Made by a program: the position numbers and the translations under genes. The notes under the pieces were generated by a model. That model was not told where the DNA came from. It was given only the letters and a program-made list of their open reading frames with translations, and did not search any database. 64,000 bases of DNA from assembly GCA_963975425.1 (NCBI GenBank), contig CAXBGS010000001.1:992001-1056000 (forward strand), read 5' to 3'. How positions within the stretch are numbered: position 1 is the first letter of the stretch; each line of letters begins with the position of its first letter. Shown here in pieces: positions 1-7,679 of the stretch. This DNA is from CAXBGS01 sp963975425 (GTDB taxonomy: Bacteria; Planctomycetota; Planctomycetia; Pirellulales; Pirellulaceae).

Positions 1-300
1 CGTTCTCGTGCCCAGAAACGGCACGGGGTCGGTCGTCACGATACGAGCATCATCGGGGACCAAGACATGGGCTTCGTCGGGGGCGTACTCTAACCCCATT
101 CCATCCATCGAAACCACGGGAACACCATCCAGGATCGCGCCGTCGCCGAAATGGTAATGCAACTCGAGTTCACCTCCCTCGTACGCCAGCCCAATATCAG
201 CATGGCCGGCAGAATACTCGACCGTCGCGGCGCGAGCCGAGTTTGGGGTGCCGAGCAAGAGGCTGAGCGGAAGCAACAGTGTGCATAATCGTTTTTTCAT
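1..300 (-). CDS. Exported protein, N-terminal part only (cut by window edge)
   Basis: The gene starts at an ATG at 300 on the minus strand and runs off the left edge, so only about 100 residues are visible. The N-terminus is a clear Sec signal peptide: a KKR start, a Leu-rich core and an ARA-like cleavage site near residue 26. The mature part begins with a GHADIGLAYEGGELELHYHF-type stretch. From memory, this resembles secreted planctomycete and cyanobacterial proteins that often end in a PEP-CTERM or other surface-anchoring signal, but that end lies outside the window. It follows the DUF1559 gene on the same strand, with a hairpin between them. Export is well supported; function is unknown. 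Confidence 0.75.
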   Translation of the reverse strand, partial: MKKRLCTLLLPLSLLLGTPNSARAATVEYSAGHADIGLAYEGGELELHYHFGDGAILDGVPVVSMDGMGLEYAPDEAHVLVPDDARIVTTDPVPFLGTRT

Positions 301-353
301 ATTTCTACTTTCAAAAGGTGGGTCGTCGGTAATCAAACGTAAAGTGGGTGAAT

Positions 354-377
354 GACCGCACAAAGAATTTGTGGGTC
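354..377 (-). terminator. Hairpin downstream of the DUF1559 gene
   Basis: The arms are GACC(G)CACAAA (354-364) and TTTGTGGGTC (368-377), with a GAA loop. They give a 10-bp stem with one bulged G, about 32 nt past the stop codon of the DUF1559 gene. There is no clear T tract, so termination is an inference from position and stem strength. Confidence 0.45.
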
Positions 378-408
378 GGAATGATCGGTCGTGTTGTCAA
401 TCTTGCAG

Positions 409-1578
409 TTAGTCCTCGCTTACAACTTCACCTCCGTTTCGGCTGCCCAGTGCCCAATACAAATTGCGGTCGATCGATTCGCTCAAGAAACGAACGCTTC
501 CATCCGCCATCGAACAATGAATTCCACCGGAATGGTGACTGCTGGGTGTGACCAAATTCATCCCGTCGTCTTCGCCGCCGTACACGTGACAATTCCGCTG
601 ATTGACGGGAATGACCGGAATGAAGTGATTCGCGGCAAATGTCCAACCTGACATCCACGCGTGGCCATGACTTTCGCTGTAGTTTGCGTCGGCTAGGGTG
701 ACGCCTTCGCAGTAGCGCACCCATCGATCCAAAGAACGGCCGGTCGATCCGCCGCCGCAAAACGATTGCATCGACAGGGGCGTCGTGGGCGTGATCCGCG
801 ACGAACCGAACGCATCCGACGCAACAAAGACCGTCGCGATGACTCGTTCGGCCACCGCCAGCGTGTTGGACAAACCGTCAGTGATGTCCGCGAATTTCAC
901 GCGAGGCTGTTGCCAGTTGTCCGCGGACGCGGGATTCGACAAGCCGATGACGCCGTTTTGTTTTTGCAGCGGCGACGTTCGGCCGGGCCCGGTCGACAAC
1001 CGCGGCCAACCGATATTTCCCGCATAGCTGCCCGGCGCGGTCGCCGCGCCCAAACTGAACTGCAGCTTTGATTCCGGATCGCTTGGACACAAATACGTCG
1101 GTACCACCGCCGCGATCACGTCAGCATCGATGTGCGACGAATCGATTGAGTAGTCGGCGTAGTCGGAGTCAAAAGCGTAGTCGGTTCGGTCGGACAGCGG
1201 AGATTCAAAATGGACGCGATCGTACAGTGCCGACTGCTCGATGTACGGCAAGAGACGAACCATCCAGCTGTGAAAACCACTGCCGGCCGAACCGTCGGCG
1301 AACTGATCCGATCCGGTCATGCTGACCGGCATCGATCGATGGACGTCGTGATAATTGTGCAGCGCCAGCGTGATCTGCTTCAAATGATTTTGACATTTCA
1401 GCCGGCGCGAAGCTTCGCGTGCCGATTGAACCGCGGGAAGAAGCAGACCGACCAGAATTCCAATGATCGCAACAACCACCAACAACTCGATCAGCGTGAA
1501 AGCGCTGCGTGCTGACGCCGGGCCACGTTTCGCGAAACGTACCGGCAAACCGAACGCTTGCGTTGCTTGAGAGTTCAT
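409..1578 (-). CDS. DUF1559 domain-containing protein with prepilin-type N-terminal methylation motif
   Basis: A 389-residue protein. Near residues 27-60 it has the type IV prepilin/pseudopilin signature: a short basic leader, then FTLIELLVVVAIIGILVGLL, with the Glu at +5 expected for cleavage and methylation by a prepilin peptidase. The rest fits the large planctomycete DUF1559 (SBP_bac_10) family. Its C-terminal part has the H-X9-DG type element, a His-rich SSHHSGG stretch followed by a conserved MADGSVRF-like segment. Planctomycete genomes carry dozens of paralogues, and their exact role in the envelope is not established. Start: ATG at 1578. The only residues before the leader are about 26 polar ones, a slightly long leader, so an internal start cannot be excluded. 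Confidence 0.93.
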   Translation of the reverse strand: MNSQATQAFGLPVRFAKRGPASARSAFTLIELLVVVAIIGILVGLLLPAVQSAREASRRLKCQNHLKQITLALHNYHDVHRSMPVSMTGSDQFADGSAGSGFHSWMVRLLPYIEQSALYDRVHFESPLSDRTDYAFDSDYADYSIDSSHIDADVIAAVVPTYLCPSDPESKLQFSLGAATAPGSYAGNIGWPRLSTGPGRTSPLQKQNGVIGLSNPASADNWQQPRVKFADITDGLSNTLAVAERVIATVFVASDAFGSSRITPTTPLSMQSFCGGGSTGRSLDRWVRYCEGVTLADANYSESHGHAWMSGWTFAANHFIPVIPVNQRNCHVYGGEDDGMNLVTPSSHHSGGIHCSMADGSVRFLSESIDRNLYWALGSRNGGEVVSED

Positions 1579-1951
1579 CGAGAAAACTTCTTATGCATCA
1601 GTAAAGACTTTGGAAAACGATTTTCTGGAAACCCCGTCGCGCACCGCGCCGGACATCCGAGCGGCTTTGGTCGGACCATTTCGGTGCCGACGCGAGCGCG
1701 CAGACGGAGCATCTCAGAAATGAAAGTTGACGCGTCGGCGAAAAACCAACGCTTCACGACATCGCGATACGGTCCAGGAAAGACGCGCCAGACCAATAGG
1801 AACGACGGTTGAGACCGATGACGAATGGACCATTGCCACCAACCGCAGCAATCAGCGCATTGTGGCGGGGAACAGCAGTTAAGACTGCTGCGCCCGGTTT
1901 ACGGGACCAACACTACGCATTGCAGTGAATCGTCGCGGATGGGTCGGCGTA
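1579..1951. other. Intergenic region, 373 bp, no convincing gene
   Basis: This region separates two minus-strand genes and should hold the promoter of the DUF1559 gene. Short open frames on either strand lack a recognisable start region or homology. Apart from the hairpin at 1873-1890 I see no organised repeats and no clear sigma-70-type hexamer pair. Confidence 0.5.
1873..1890 (-). terminator. Perfect 7-bp hairpin downstream of the His/Cys-rich protein gene
   Basis: CAGCAGT (1873-1879), loop TAAG, ACTGCTG (1884-1890). The stem is perfect and lies about 60 nt beyond the stop of the minus-strand gene ending at 1952. No T run follows, so it may be a factor-dependent terminator or an mRNA 3'-end stabiliser. 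Confidence 0.4.
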
Positions 1952-2503
1952 TCAAACCGACGCTAGAACCAATGCTCGTGGTGGACCACGCGAAGGTGGC
2001 AAACAACGAACATCGATGGGACAGGCAGAAGATTTGCCAGGAAGATCGCCGATTGCGACCAGAGTCGTTGACGGAAGCGGCAACTCGGGGGAGTGAAACC
2101 CGGTCGGTGCCGCAAGAGACTGACAGACCACACAGTGATCCGATTCATGCGGTACCGAACCAGAACCGTGTGAATGGCAACATCCGGTAAACGCAATCAC
2201 GACGCCATCAGAATGGGCGTCATCACATAATGCAGCGCTCTGATCGCTCTCGGTGAGAGCCTTGCCATCGCCATGGACACACCCGTGGGGGCAATGGGCA
2301 TGCGACTGGGCAAGAACGTCCGAAATCAAGTCGCCGATGTGCATCCACCCGAACGAGGATGCATCGGCCGGAGCGTGAACCAGACCGCTATTGTCGACCG
2401 CCACGCGAGCATGGCTACCGCATTGACCGACATGCAGCCAAGCCGGTGCCTGACCAAAGGCCAGCACGATGCACAGCGAAATGACGAAGTGGGGTCGGAA
2501 CAC
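1952..2503 (-). CDS. Small exported His/Cys-rich protein, possibly metal-binding
   Basis: About 183 residues from a GTG start at 2503. The open frame continues upstream to an ATG at 2614, but the GTG start places a hydrophobic signal (VISLCIVLAF) right at the N-terminus, so I prefer it. The middle of the protein is dense in His, Cys, Asp and Ser (AHCPHGCVHGDG, then CCHSHGSG, then ESDHCVVCQSL). The last piece resembles the HxxCxxC-type ending seen in DUF2946-like proteins. This suggests binding of a soft metal such as copper or zinc at the cell surface, but no catalytic fold is recognisable. Nothing next to it clearly belongs to metal transport. The reading frame is open throughout, with ordinary codon use. 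Confidence 0.6.
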   Translation of the reverse strand: MFRPHFVISLCIVLAFGQAPAWLHVGQCGSHARVAVDNSGLVHAPADASSFGWMHIGDLISDVLAQSHAHCPHGCVHGDGKALTESDQSAALCDDAHSDGVVIAFTGCCHSHGSGSVPHESDHCVVCQSLAAPTGFHSPELPLPSTTLVAIGDLPGKSSACPIDVRCLPPSRGPPRALVLASV

Positions 2504-2900
2504 GAGGGTTACTGCTGTAGAAAATCCGTGTATCTGGGAAACACGGCCGTGTCGATGACACACCAAAGATGTTTCACACGCTGATAAACACCACAGCGTG
2601 GTTGGGAATCCCAACCAGATCTTAAATCACAGCGGTCCGACCAAAGACGCCGACCTATACGATGGTGATGCGGGCGCGGTTCGTCAAGTTCGAAAAAATA
2701 AGAAATTTCGGAGTGAACGTTACTCACCAGCGGCCGTTTGCCTGCGGTGCACAAGCGTACAATGCAGCTGAACTGACGTCATTTGCGGCGGCCACCAGGG
2801 ACTCGTCGGTCCCAATCATTTGATAATCACGAATCCGCGATTCGGAGGTAGAGGTGTGTCCTTTCCTATCGTCGGACACACCATCTCAAGGAAACAACCA
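2504..2900. other. Divergent intergenic/leader region ahead of asnB
   Basis: About 400 bp between the divergent His/Cys-rich protein gene and asparagine synthetase. If the longer start of the former is right, the gap begins at 2615. The asnB-proximal part holds the two perfect hairpins listed separately. An open frame in the asnB frame continues upstream to about 2820, but it is excluded as protein because the enzyme needs Cys directly after Met. No protein-coding gene is evident. Confidence 0.5.
2830..2882 (+). promoter_or_regulatory. Two consecutive perfect hairpins in the asnB leader
   Basis: Hairpin 1: CGAATC (2830-2835), loop CGC, GATTCG (2839-2844). Hairpin 2: GGTGTGTCC (2853-2861), 12-nt loop, GGACACACC (2874-2882). 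Both stems are perfect, and the second ends 18 nt before the asnB ATG. No U tract follows, so simple attenuation is not obvious. The DNA could instead be a palindromic operator. Confidence 0.45.
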
Positions 2901-4811
2901 ATGTGCGGGATAGCGGGTGGCATTTGGCGAGACCCAAGGCATGCGCTCGATACGCACACGCTTGGCCGCATGACCGAGGCGATTCGTCATCGGGGCCCCG
3001 ACGATTCACAGCACTGGATCGACAATCATCATCACGACGCCTACGGCAACGACATCGGCGTTGCACTGGGGTTTCGACGGCTGAGCATTATCGATTTGGC
3101 GGGCGCTCGCCAACCGATGGCCAACGAAGACGACTCGATTCACATGGTCTTCAATGGCGAGATTTATAATTACAAAACGATCCGGCGGCGTTTGGAAGGC
3201 GCCGGACACCGATTCGCCACCAACGGCGACGGCGAATCCATTTTGCATTTATACGAAGACGTCGGCACTGATTGCTTTAGTCAGCTGAACGGTTTTTTCG
3301 CGGTTGCGATCTGGGACGCAAACCGAAACCGCATGGTGCTCGCTCGCGACCGGATTGGTCAGAAACCGCTGTACTATGCCGTCAAGGACGAACGACTCGT
3401 GTTCGGCAGCGAACTGAAATGTCTCGCAGCCGTCGACGGCATCTGCACCGAAATTGATCCGGGTGCGATTGACGAGTTCCTGACGTATCAATACATCCCG
3501 CATCCGGGAACGATTTGGAAAGGCGTCCGCAAACTCGCGCCGGGGCATTTCGCTGTTTTCGAAAACGGAAAAATCTCCATCCAGCGTTACTGGGATTTTG
3601 ATCCGAGTAAAGAAACACCGATTGACGCCGTTTCGGCACAACAACGACTGCGAGAACTGTTAACCGATTCGGTCAAGCTGCGAATGCAAAGCGATGTACC
3701 GCTGGGTGCGTTCTTATCCGGAGGAATTGATTCGTCATTGATCACGGCGCTGGCCCAGTCGCAGTCGGCGGAACCAGTTCGGACATTTAGCATCGGTTTT
3801 TCGCTCGCCGATTTTGATGAAACGGCCTACGCCGCAGAAGTCGCCGCACACCTGGGAACCAATCATCAACGATTCGAGGTTACGCCAAGCGGTGTCGACG
3901 TGATCGACCAGCTGGTCTGGCACTATGACGAACCGTTCGGTGATTCATCGGCCGTGCCGACGTGGTACCTGTCGCAATTGACTCGCCAAGAAGTCACGGT
4001 TGCGTTGTCCGGCGATGGCGGCGACGAACTGTTTGCCGGGTACGAGCGTTATCAAGCGTTATGGTTAAGTAATCTGCTGCAAAAAATCTTTCCGGTTCAT
4101 CGCATTCCTGGCATCGGTTTGGTTCAGCAGCTTCGTGATTCCAACAAACGACGTTCGGTGGTCAGACGAGCCAAACGGTTTCTCGAAGCGATCGGTGAAC
4201 CGACCGCTCGGCGTTACCTGAATTGGCTTCAAATCTTTTCCGAACCGCGACGTGCGGAGCTGTACAACGATGACTTTCTGGCTCAGTTACCTGGTGACGA
4301 TCCGTTTGATTTCTTGGACACCGCTTGGCAACGATCGGCCGGGCGCGATGTGGTGACGCGTGCGTCGATGGCTGACTTGCAGACTTATTTGCCGTGCGAC
4401 ATTTGCACCAAAGTCGACATCGCCTCGATGGCGCATGGTCTGGAAGTCCGCCAACCGATGTTGGACCATCGCGTGGTCGAGTTTGCCGCGTCGTTGCCGG
4501 TTCACCACAAGTTTCGCGGCCGCCAAGGCAAGCTAATACTCGAAGACACGTTCGGTTCGATGATTCCGCGTTCGATCTTTCGTCGCAAAAAGATGGGATT
4601 CGGTTTACCCGTGGGCGCTTGGTTTCGCAGCGAACTGAAACCGATGGTCCGCGACACGATCCTGGCCGACGACGCCCGGATCCACGCGTATTTCCGCCCC
4701 GAAGCGATCGCCAATGTCGTGCGCGTTCACGAAAACAGTCAAGAAAGCCACGGTTACCGACTGTGGAACCTTCTGATTTTGGAACTGTGGCTTCGAAGGT
4801 GGGCGAACTAG
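2901..4811 (+). CDS. asnB: Asparagine synthase (glutamine-hydrolysing)
   Basis: 636 residues. The start at 2901 is fixed by biochemistry: class II glutaminase domains use Cys2 as nucleophile, and here the protein begins MCGIAGG. The N-terminal Ntn-glutaminase half shows RGPDD (31-35) and NGEIYN (85-90). The C-terminal synthetase half has the PP-loop SGGIDSS (273-279) and a second conserved SGDGGDELFAGY block. The reaction is aspartate + glutamine + ATP to asparagine + glutamate + AMP + PPi. In this long subfamily some members instead amidate cell-surface or secondary-metabolite substrates. A hairpin terminator follows directly. It appears monocistronic with a structured leader. Confidence 0.93.
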   Translation: MCGIAGGIWRDPRHALDTHTLGRMTEAIRHRGPDDSQHWIDNHHHDAYGNDIGVALGFRRLSIIDLAGARQPMANEDDSIHMVFNGEIYNYKTIRRRLEGAGHRFATNGDGESILHLYEDVGTDCFSQLNGFFAVAIWDANRNRMVLARDRIGQKPLYYAVKDERLVFGSELKCLAAVDGICTEIDPGAIDEFLTYQYIPHPGTIWKGVRKLAPGHFAVFENGKISIQRYWDFDPSKETPIDAVSAQQRLRELLTDSVKLRMQSDVPLGAFLSGGIDSSLITALAQSQSAEPVRTFSIGFSLADFDETAYAAEVAAHLGTNHQRFEVTPSGVDVIDQLVWHYDEPFGDSSAVPTWYLSQLTRQEVTVALSGDGGDELFAGYERYQALWLSNLLQKIFPVHRIPGIGLVQQLRDSNKRRSVVRRAKRFLEAIGEPTARRYLNWLQIFSEPRRAELYNDDFLAQLPGDDPFDFLDTAWQRSAGRDVVTRASMADLQTYLPCDICTKVDIASMAHGLEVRQPMLDHRVVEFAASLPVHHKFRGRQGKLILEDTFGSMIPRSIFRRKKMGFGLPVGAWFRSELKPMVRDTILADDARIHAYFRPEAIANVVRVHENSQESHGYRLWNLLILELWLRRWAN

Positions 4812-4819
4812 CAGAAACT

Positions 4820-4843
4820 GGCGGTTAGGGAAAACTAGCCGCC
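4820..4843 (+). terminator. Terminator-like hairpin after asnB
   Basis: GGCGGTTAG (4820-4828), loop GGAAAA, CTAGCCGCC (4835-4843): a 9-bp stem with one G-T wobble, starting 9 nt after the asnB stop. No strong T tract follows. Confidence 0.55.
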
Positions 4844-5009
4844 GAACCTGATAATCTTGCGTGATGGCGGTACCGACGGCGTCGTACGATCTCATATTCG
4901 ATAGAATAGGGCGTTCTCAGAGGCGGACTGAGATCACCAAGACAGAACCGATACGTCGGTTCCGACGGAATCCTTGTCACGACGACTGAACCACGATCCG
5001 CCATTGAAT

Positions 5010-6527
5010 ATGAGTGATTCGATTCAAAACCAATCGCAAACTCAGCGAAGCGTGCTGCCGACGCTCGCCGAATATCAAACCGACAACTTTTTCGATGAAC
5101 TTGTCGATCCGCAAAACGTAGCCCGGCCCGACACCGAGGCGCTTGTCGATCTGATCAACCAGTTACCGACCGGCGAATTACGTCGACATCAGGATGCGAT
5201 CGAGCGTTCGCTGTACAAGATGGGGATCACCTTTACGGTTTACAGCGACAGCGCTGGGACCGAAAAGATCATGCCCTTTGATGTCGTACCGCGGATCGTG
5301 CCGACCATGTTGTGGCAACACGCCGAAGCGGGACTGCAGCAGCGGATCCGAGCGTTGAATCGTTTCTTGGGCGACATCTATGGCGAACAAGCGATCGTTC
5401 GCGACGGAATCATTCCACGCGAACTGATCGAATCGGCCAGCACGTTTCTGCCTCAATGTGTCGGACTTCGACCGCCACGTGACGTTTGGTGCCACATCAC
5501 CGGCACGGATTTGGTCCGCAGCGACGACGGCACGATGTACGTTCTCGAAGACAACCTGCGATGTCCCTCAGGCGTCTCGTACGTGCTGCAGAATCGAATG
5601 GTGATGAAGAAAAATTTTCCTCAGGTTTTCGGCGCGTCAAGGATTCGCCCGGTTAGCGATTATCCATCGCACTTGTATCAAATGTTGCGCAACATGGCAC
5701 GCGACGATCTGTCCGATCCGACAGTCGTGGTTTTGACGCCCGGTGTCTACAACAGCGCCTACTACGAACACTCTTATCTAGCGCAACAGATGGGTGTCGA
5801 ATTGGTCGAGGGTCGCGATCTGATCGTCGAGAACGACAAGGTTTACATGCTGACGACCGACGGACTGCAACGGGTCGACGTCATTTATCGCCGCGTGGAC
5901 GATACGTTTTTGGACCCCGAGGTATTCAATAAAAAGTCAGTGCTGGGCGTCAAAGGTCTCATGCGTGCCTATCGCGCCGGCAACGTCGCGTTGTGCAATG
6001 CGCCGGGAACGGGTATCGCAGACGACAAAGTGATCTATGCCTATGTGCCACAGATGATTCGGTACTACCTGGGCGAAGAACAGATTCTGGCCAATGTGCC
6101 GACCTATGTCTGTTTCCGCGATGATGATCGAGCATATGTTCTTGAGCATATGGATGAATTGGTCATCAAAGCGGCGAACGAGTCGGGCGGCTATGGCATC
6201 TTGATCGGACCGCATGCGACACAGGAAGAGCGTGATGAATACGCCGCCAAGATCATCGAAAATCCTAGAAACTTTGTCGCCCAACCGACGCTGCAATTGT
6301 CGCGGTGCCCGACGGTGATCGATGACGCATTGGAAGGCCGGCATGTTGACCTGAGACCCTACATTCTGTGTTCGGGATTGGATGATGTGTGGGTGATGCC
6401 AGGCGGATTGACCCGCGTCGCGCTGCGAAAAGGGTCACTGGTCGTCAACTCGTCACAGGGCGGCGGCAGCAAAGACACCTGGGTCGTTGCCACACCCGGC
6501 CAAGAAGTCGCGTCACTGTCCAAATAA
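5010..6527 (+). CDS. Circularly permuted type 2 ATP-grasp protein (DUF404/DUF407 family)
   Basis: 505 residues from the ATG at 5010; an upstream in-frame TTG at 4974 is less likely. The family is a circularly permuted ATP-grasp ligase expected to form peptide-like bonds using ATP. Visible conserved blocks are the acidic EDN metal/nucleotide site (180-182) followed by RCPSG, the YRRVDD block (293-298), and the nucleotide-binding Lys387 just before a glycine-rich ESGGYG (391-396). All the expected catalytic residues appear present, unlike in the fused paralogue at 11123. It opens a five-gene same-strand cluster (5010-14608) with alpha-E and transglutaminase genes. Iyer, Aravind and colleagues predicted that this arrangement synthesises and processes peptides or tags; the substrate is not known. 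Confidence 0.9.
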   Translation: MSDSIQNQSQTQRSVLPTLAEYQTDNFFDELVDPQNVARPDTEALVDLINQLPTGELRRHQDAIERSLYKMGITFTVYSDSAGTEKIMPFDVVPRIVPTMLWQHAEAGLQQRIRALNRFLGDIYGEQAIVRDGIIPRELIESASTFLPQCVGLRPPRDVWCHITGTDLVRSDDGTMYVLEDNLRCPSGVSYVLQNRMVMKKNFPQVFGASRIRPVSDYPSHLYQMLRNMARDDLSDPTVVVLTPGVYNSAYYEHSYLAQQMGVELVEGRDLIVENDKVYMLTTDGLQRVDVIYRRVDDTFLDPEVFNKKSVLGVKGLMRAYRAGNVALCNAPGTGIADDKVIYAYVPQMIRYYLGEEQILANVPTYVCFRDDDRAYVLEHMDELVIKAANESGGYGILIGPHATQEERDEYAAKIIENPRNFVAQPTLQLSRCPTVIDDALEGRHVDLRPYILCSGLDDVWVMPGGLTRVALRKGSLVVNSSQGGGSKDTWVVATPGQEVASLSK

Positions 6528-6580
6528 CAGGTCAGCGGACAGAACAAACTCATCGTCTCAGCCAAGGAATCACGATCCAC

Positions 6581-6640
6581 CTCGCTTGCTGACCGGTCAC
6601 GCCACTTGCTGGCCGGTCGCATCGCTCGCTAGCCGCAACG
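6581..6640. repeat. Three imperfect 20-nt tandem units
   Basis: Three consecutive 20-nt blocks (6581-6600, 6601-6620, 6621-6640) share a CTTGCTGRCCGGTC-like core, degraded in the third copy to CTCGCTAGCCG. They lie in the 189-bp gap between the ATP-grasp and alpha-E genes. They may be replication slippage or binding-site repeats; the significance is unclear. Confidence 0.4.
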
Positions 6641-6716
6641 GCAACTACGCTCGTCATCGACGAACACGCATCCTGACTTCTTTTTTTATTTCGCCCAGTC
6701 GCCCTTCGCCCAAAAC

Positions 6717-7679
6717 ATGCTTTCACGCGTCGCCGAAACAATCTATTGGATGAGCCGCCAAGTCGAGCGTGCCGAAAACATCTCTCGCTTTCTCGAAGTG
6801 ACATGGACCCTCACACTGGACCAGCCCGAGAATTTGATCGATCCCTGGGCTCCGTTGGTTCAAGTGACCGCCGACGACGAGTATTTCAAGGAGAAATACG
6901 GCGACGCTAACGCCAATACCGTCACCCAGTTCTTGGCTTTTGACGCTGAGTACCACAGTTCCATGCTGACAGTGCTTCGCGCGGCCCGCGAAAACGCGCG
7001 TGGTGTACGCGAAACGCTTTCCTCCGAAGCTTACGAGCAGTTAAACGATTTTTATCACTTCGTGAACAATGCGGCCGCGTCAAAGATCGATCCGACGCCC
7101 GAGTTCTTTGACACCGTTCGGCAAAAGGCATTGTTGTGGACCGGCATCGTCGATAGCACGATGTCACACGACATGTCGTGGCACTTTGCTAATGTCGGAC
7201 GCATGATCGAACGAGCCGACAAGACGTCACGCATTTTGGACGTCAAGTACTTTAACTTGCTGCCGCGTGTGGATGACGTGGGTACCGCGATCGACGACCT
7301 GCAATGGTCGGCGCTGCTATTGGCGATCAGTGGGTTCGAAGCGTATCGCCGAAAACACCGGCTGATCGAACTCGAGAGTGTGATCGAGTTCTTTCTGTTC
7401 AACGAAGACTTTCCGCGGTCGGTTCGCTATAGCGTTGCCAGCGCCGATTGGTCGCTGCAACAGATCGAAAAAGAATCGTCGACACCCAGCGAAGGCCAAG
7501 AGGATTCGGCTATCGCGAAAGCACAAACAGCCGCGCTTCGGCATCGCTTGTCCAATACCAGCGTCAAGGAAGTGTTGGCGGGGGGCATGCACCAGTTCAT
7601 CGATGCGGTGCAGATTGAATTGAACAATATTGGGACTTCACTGAATCATGACTACTTTCATGCTGCCATCCCTTCATGA
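6717..7679 (+). CDS. Alpha-E domain protein (DUF403)
   Basis: 320 residues, starting MLSRVAETIYWMSRQVERAE, the hallmark N-terminus of the all-helical alpha-E family. Alpha-E proteins nearly always accompany or are fused to the permuted ATP-grasp ligase and are thought to be its partner. No enzymatic residues are assigned with certainty. The length is normal for a stand-alone alpha-E protein. Its stop overlaps the ATG of the next gene (ATGA at 7676-7679), so the two are translationally coupled. It follows the stand-alone ATP-grasp gene after 189 bp, giving the split version of the pair that appears fused at 11123-13708. Confidence 0.9.
   Translation: MLSRVAETIYWMSRQVERAENISRFLEVTWTLTLDQPENLIDPWAPLVQVTADDEYFKEKYGDANANTVTQFLAFDAEYHSSMLTVLRAARENARGVRETLSSEAYEQLNDFYHFVNNAAASKIDPTPEFFDTVRQKALLWTGIVDSTMSHDMSWHFANVGRMIERADKTSRILDVKYFNLLPRVDDVGTAIDDLQWSALLLAISGFEAYRRKHRLIELESVIEFFLFNEDFPRSVRYSVASADWSLQQIEKESSTPSEGQEDSAIAKAQTAALRHRLSNTSVKEVLAGGMHQFIDAVQIELNNIGTSLNHDYFHAAIPS

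Noticed and set aside
1575..1796. 73-codon frame overlapping the 5' end of the DUF1559 gene
   Set aside because: Same strand but another frame, no recognisable product; regarded as chance.
2820..2900. 27-residue N-terminal extension of asparagine synthetase
   Set aside because: The catalytic glutaminase needs Cys at position 2 after Met removal, which only the ATG at 2901 gives; the extension DNA is two hairpins.
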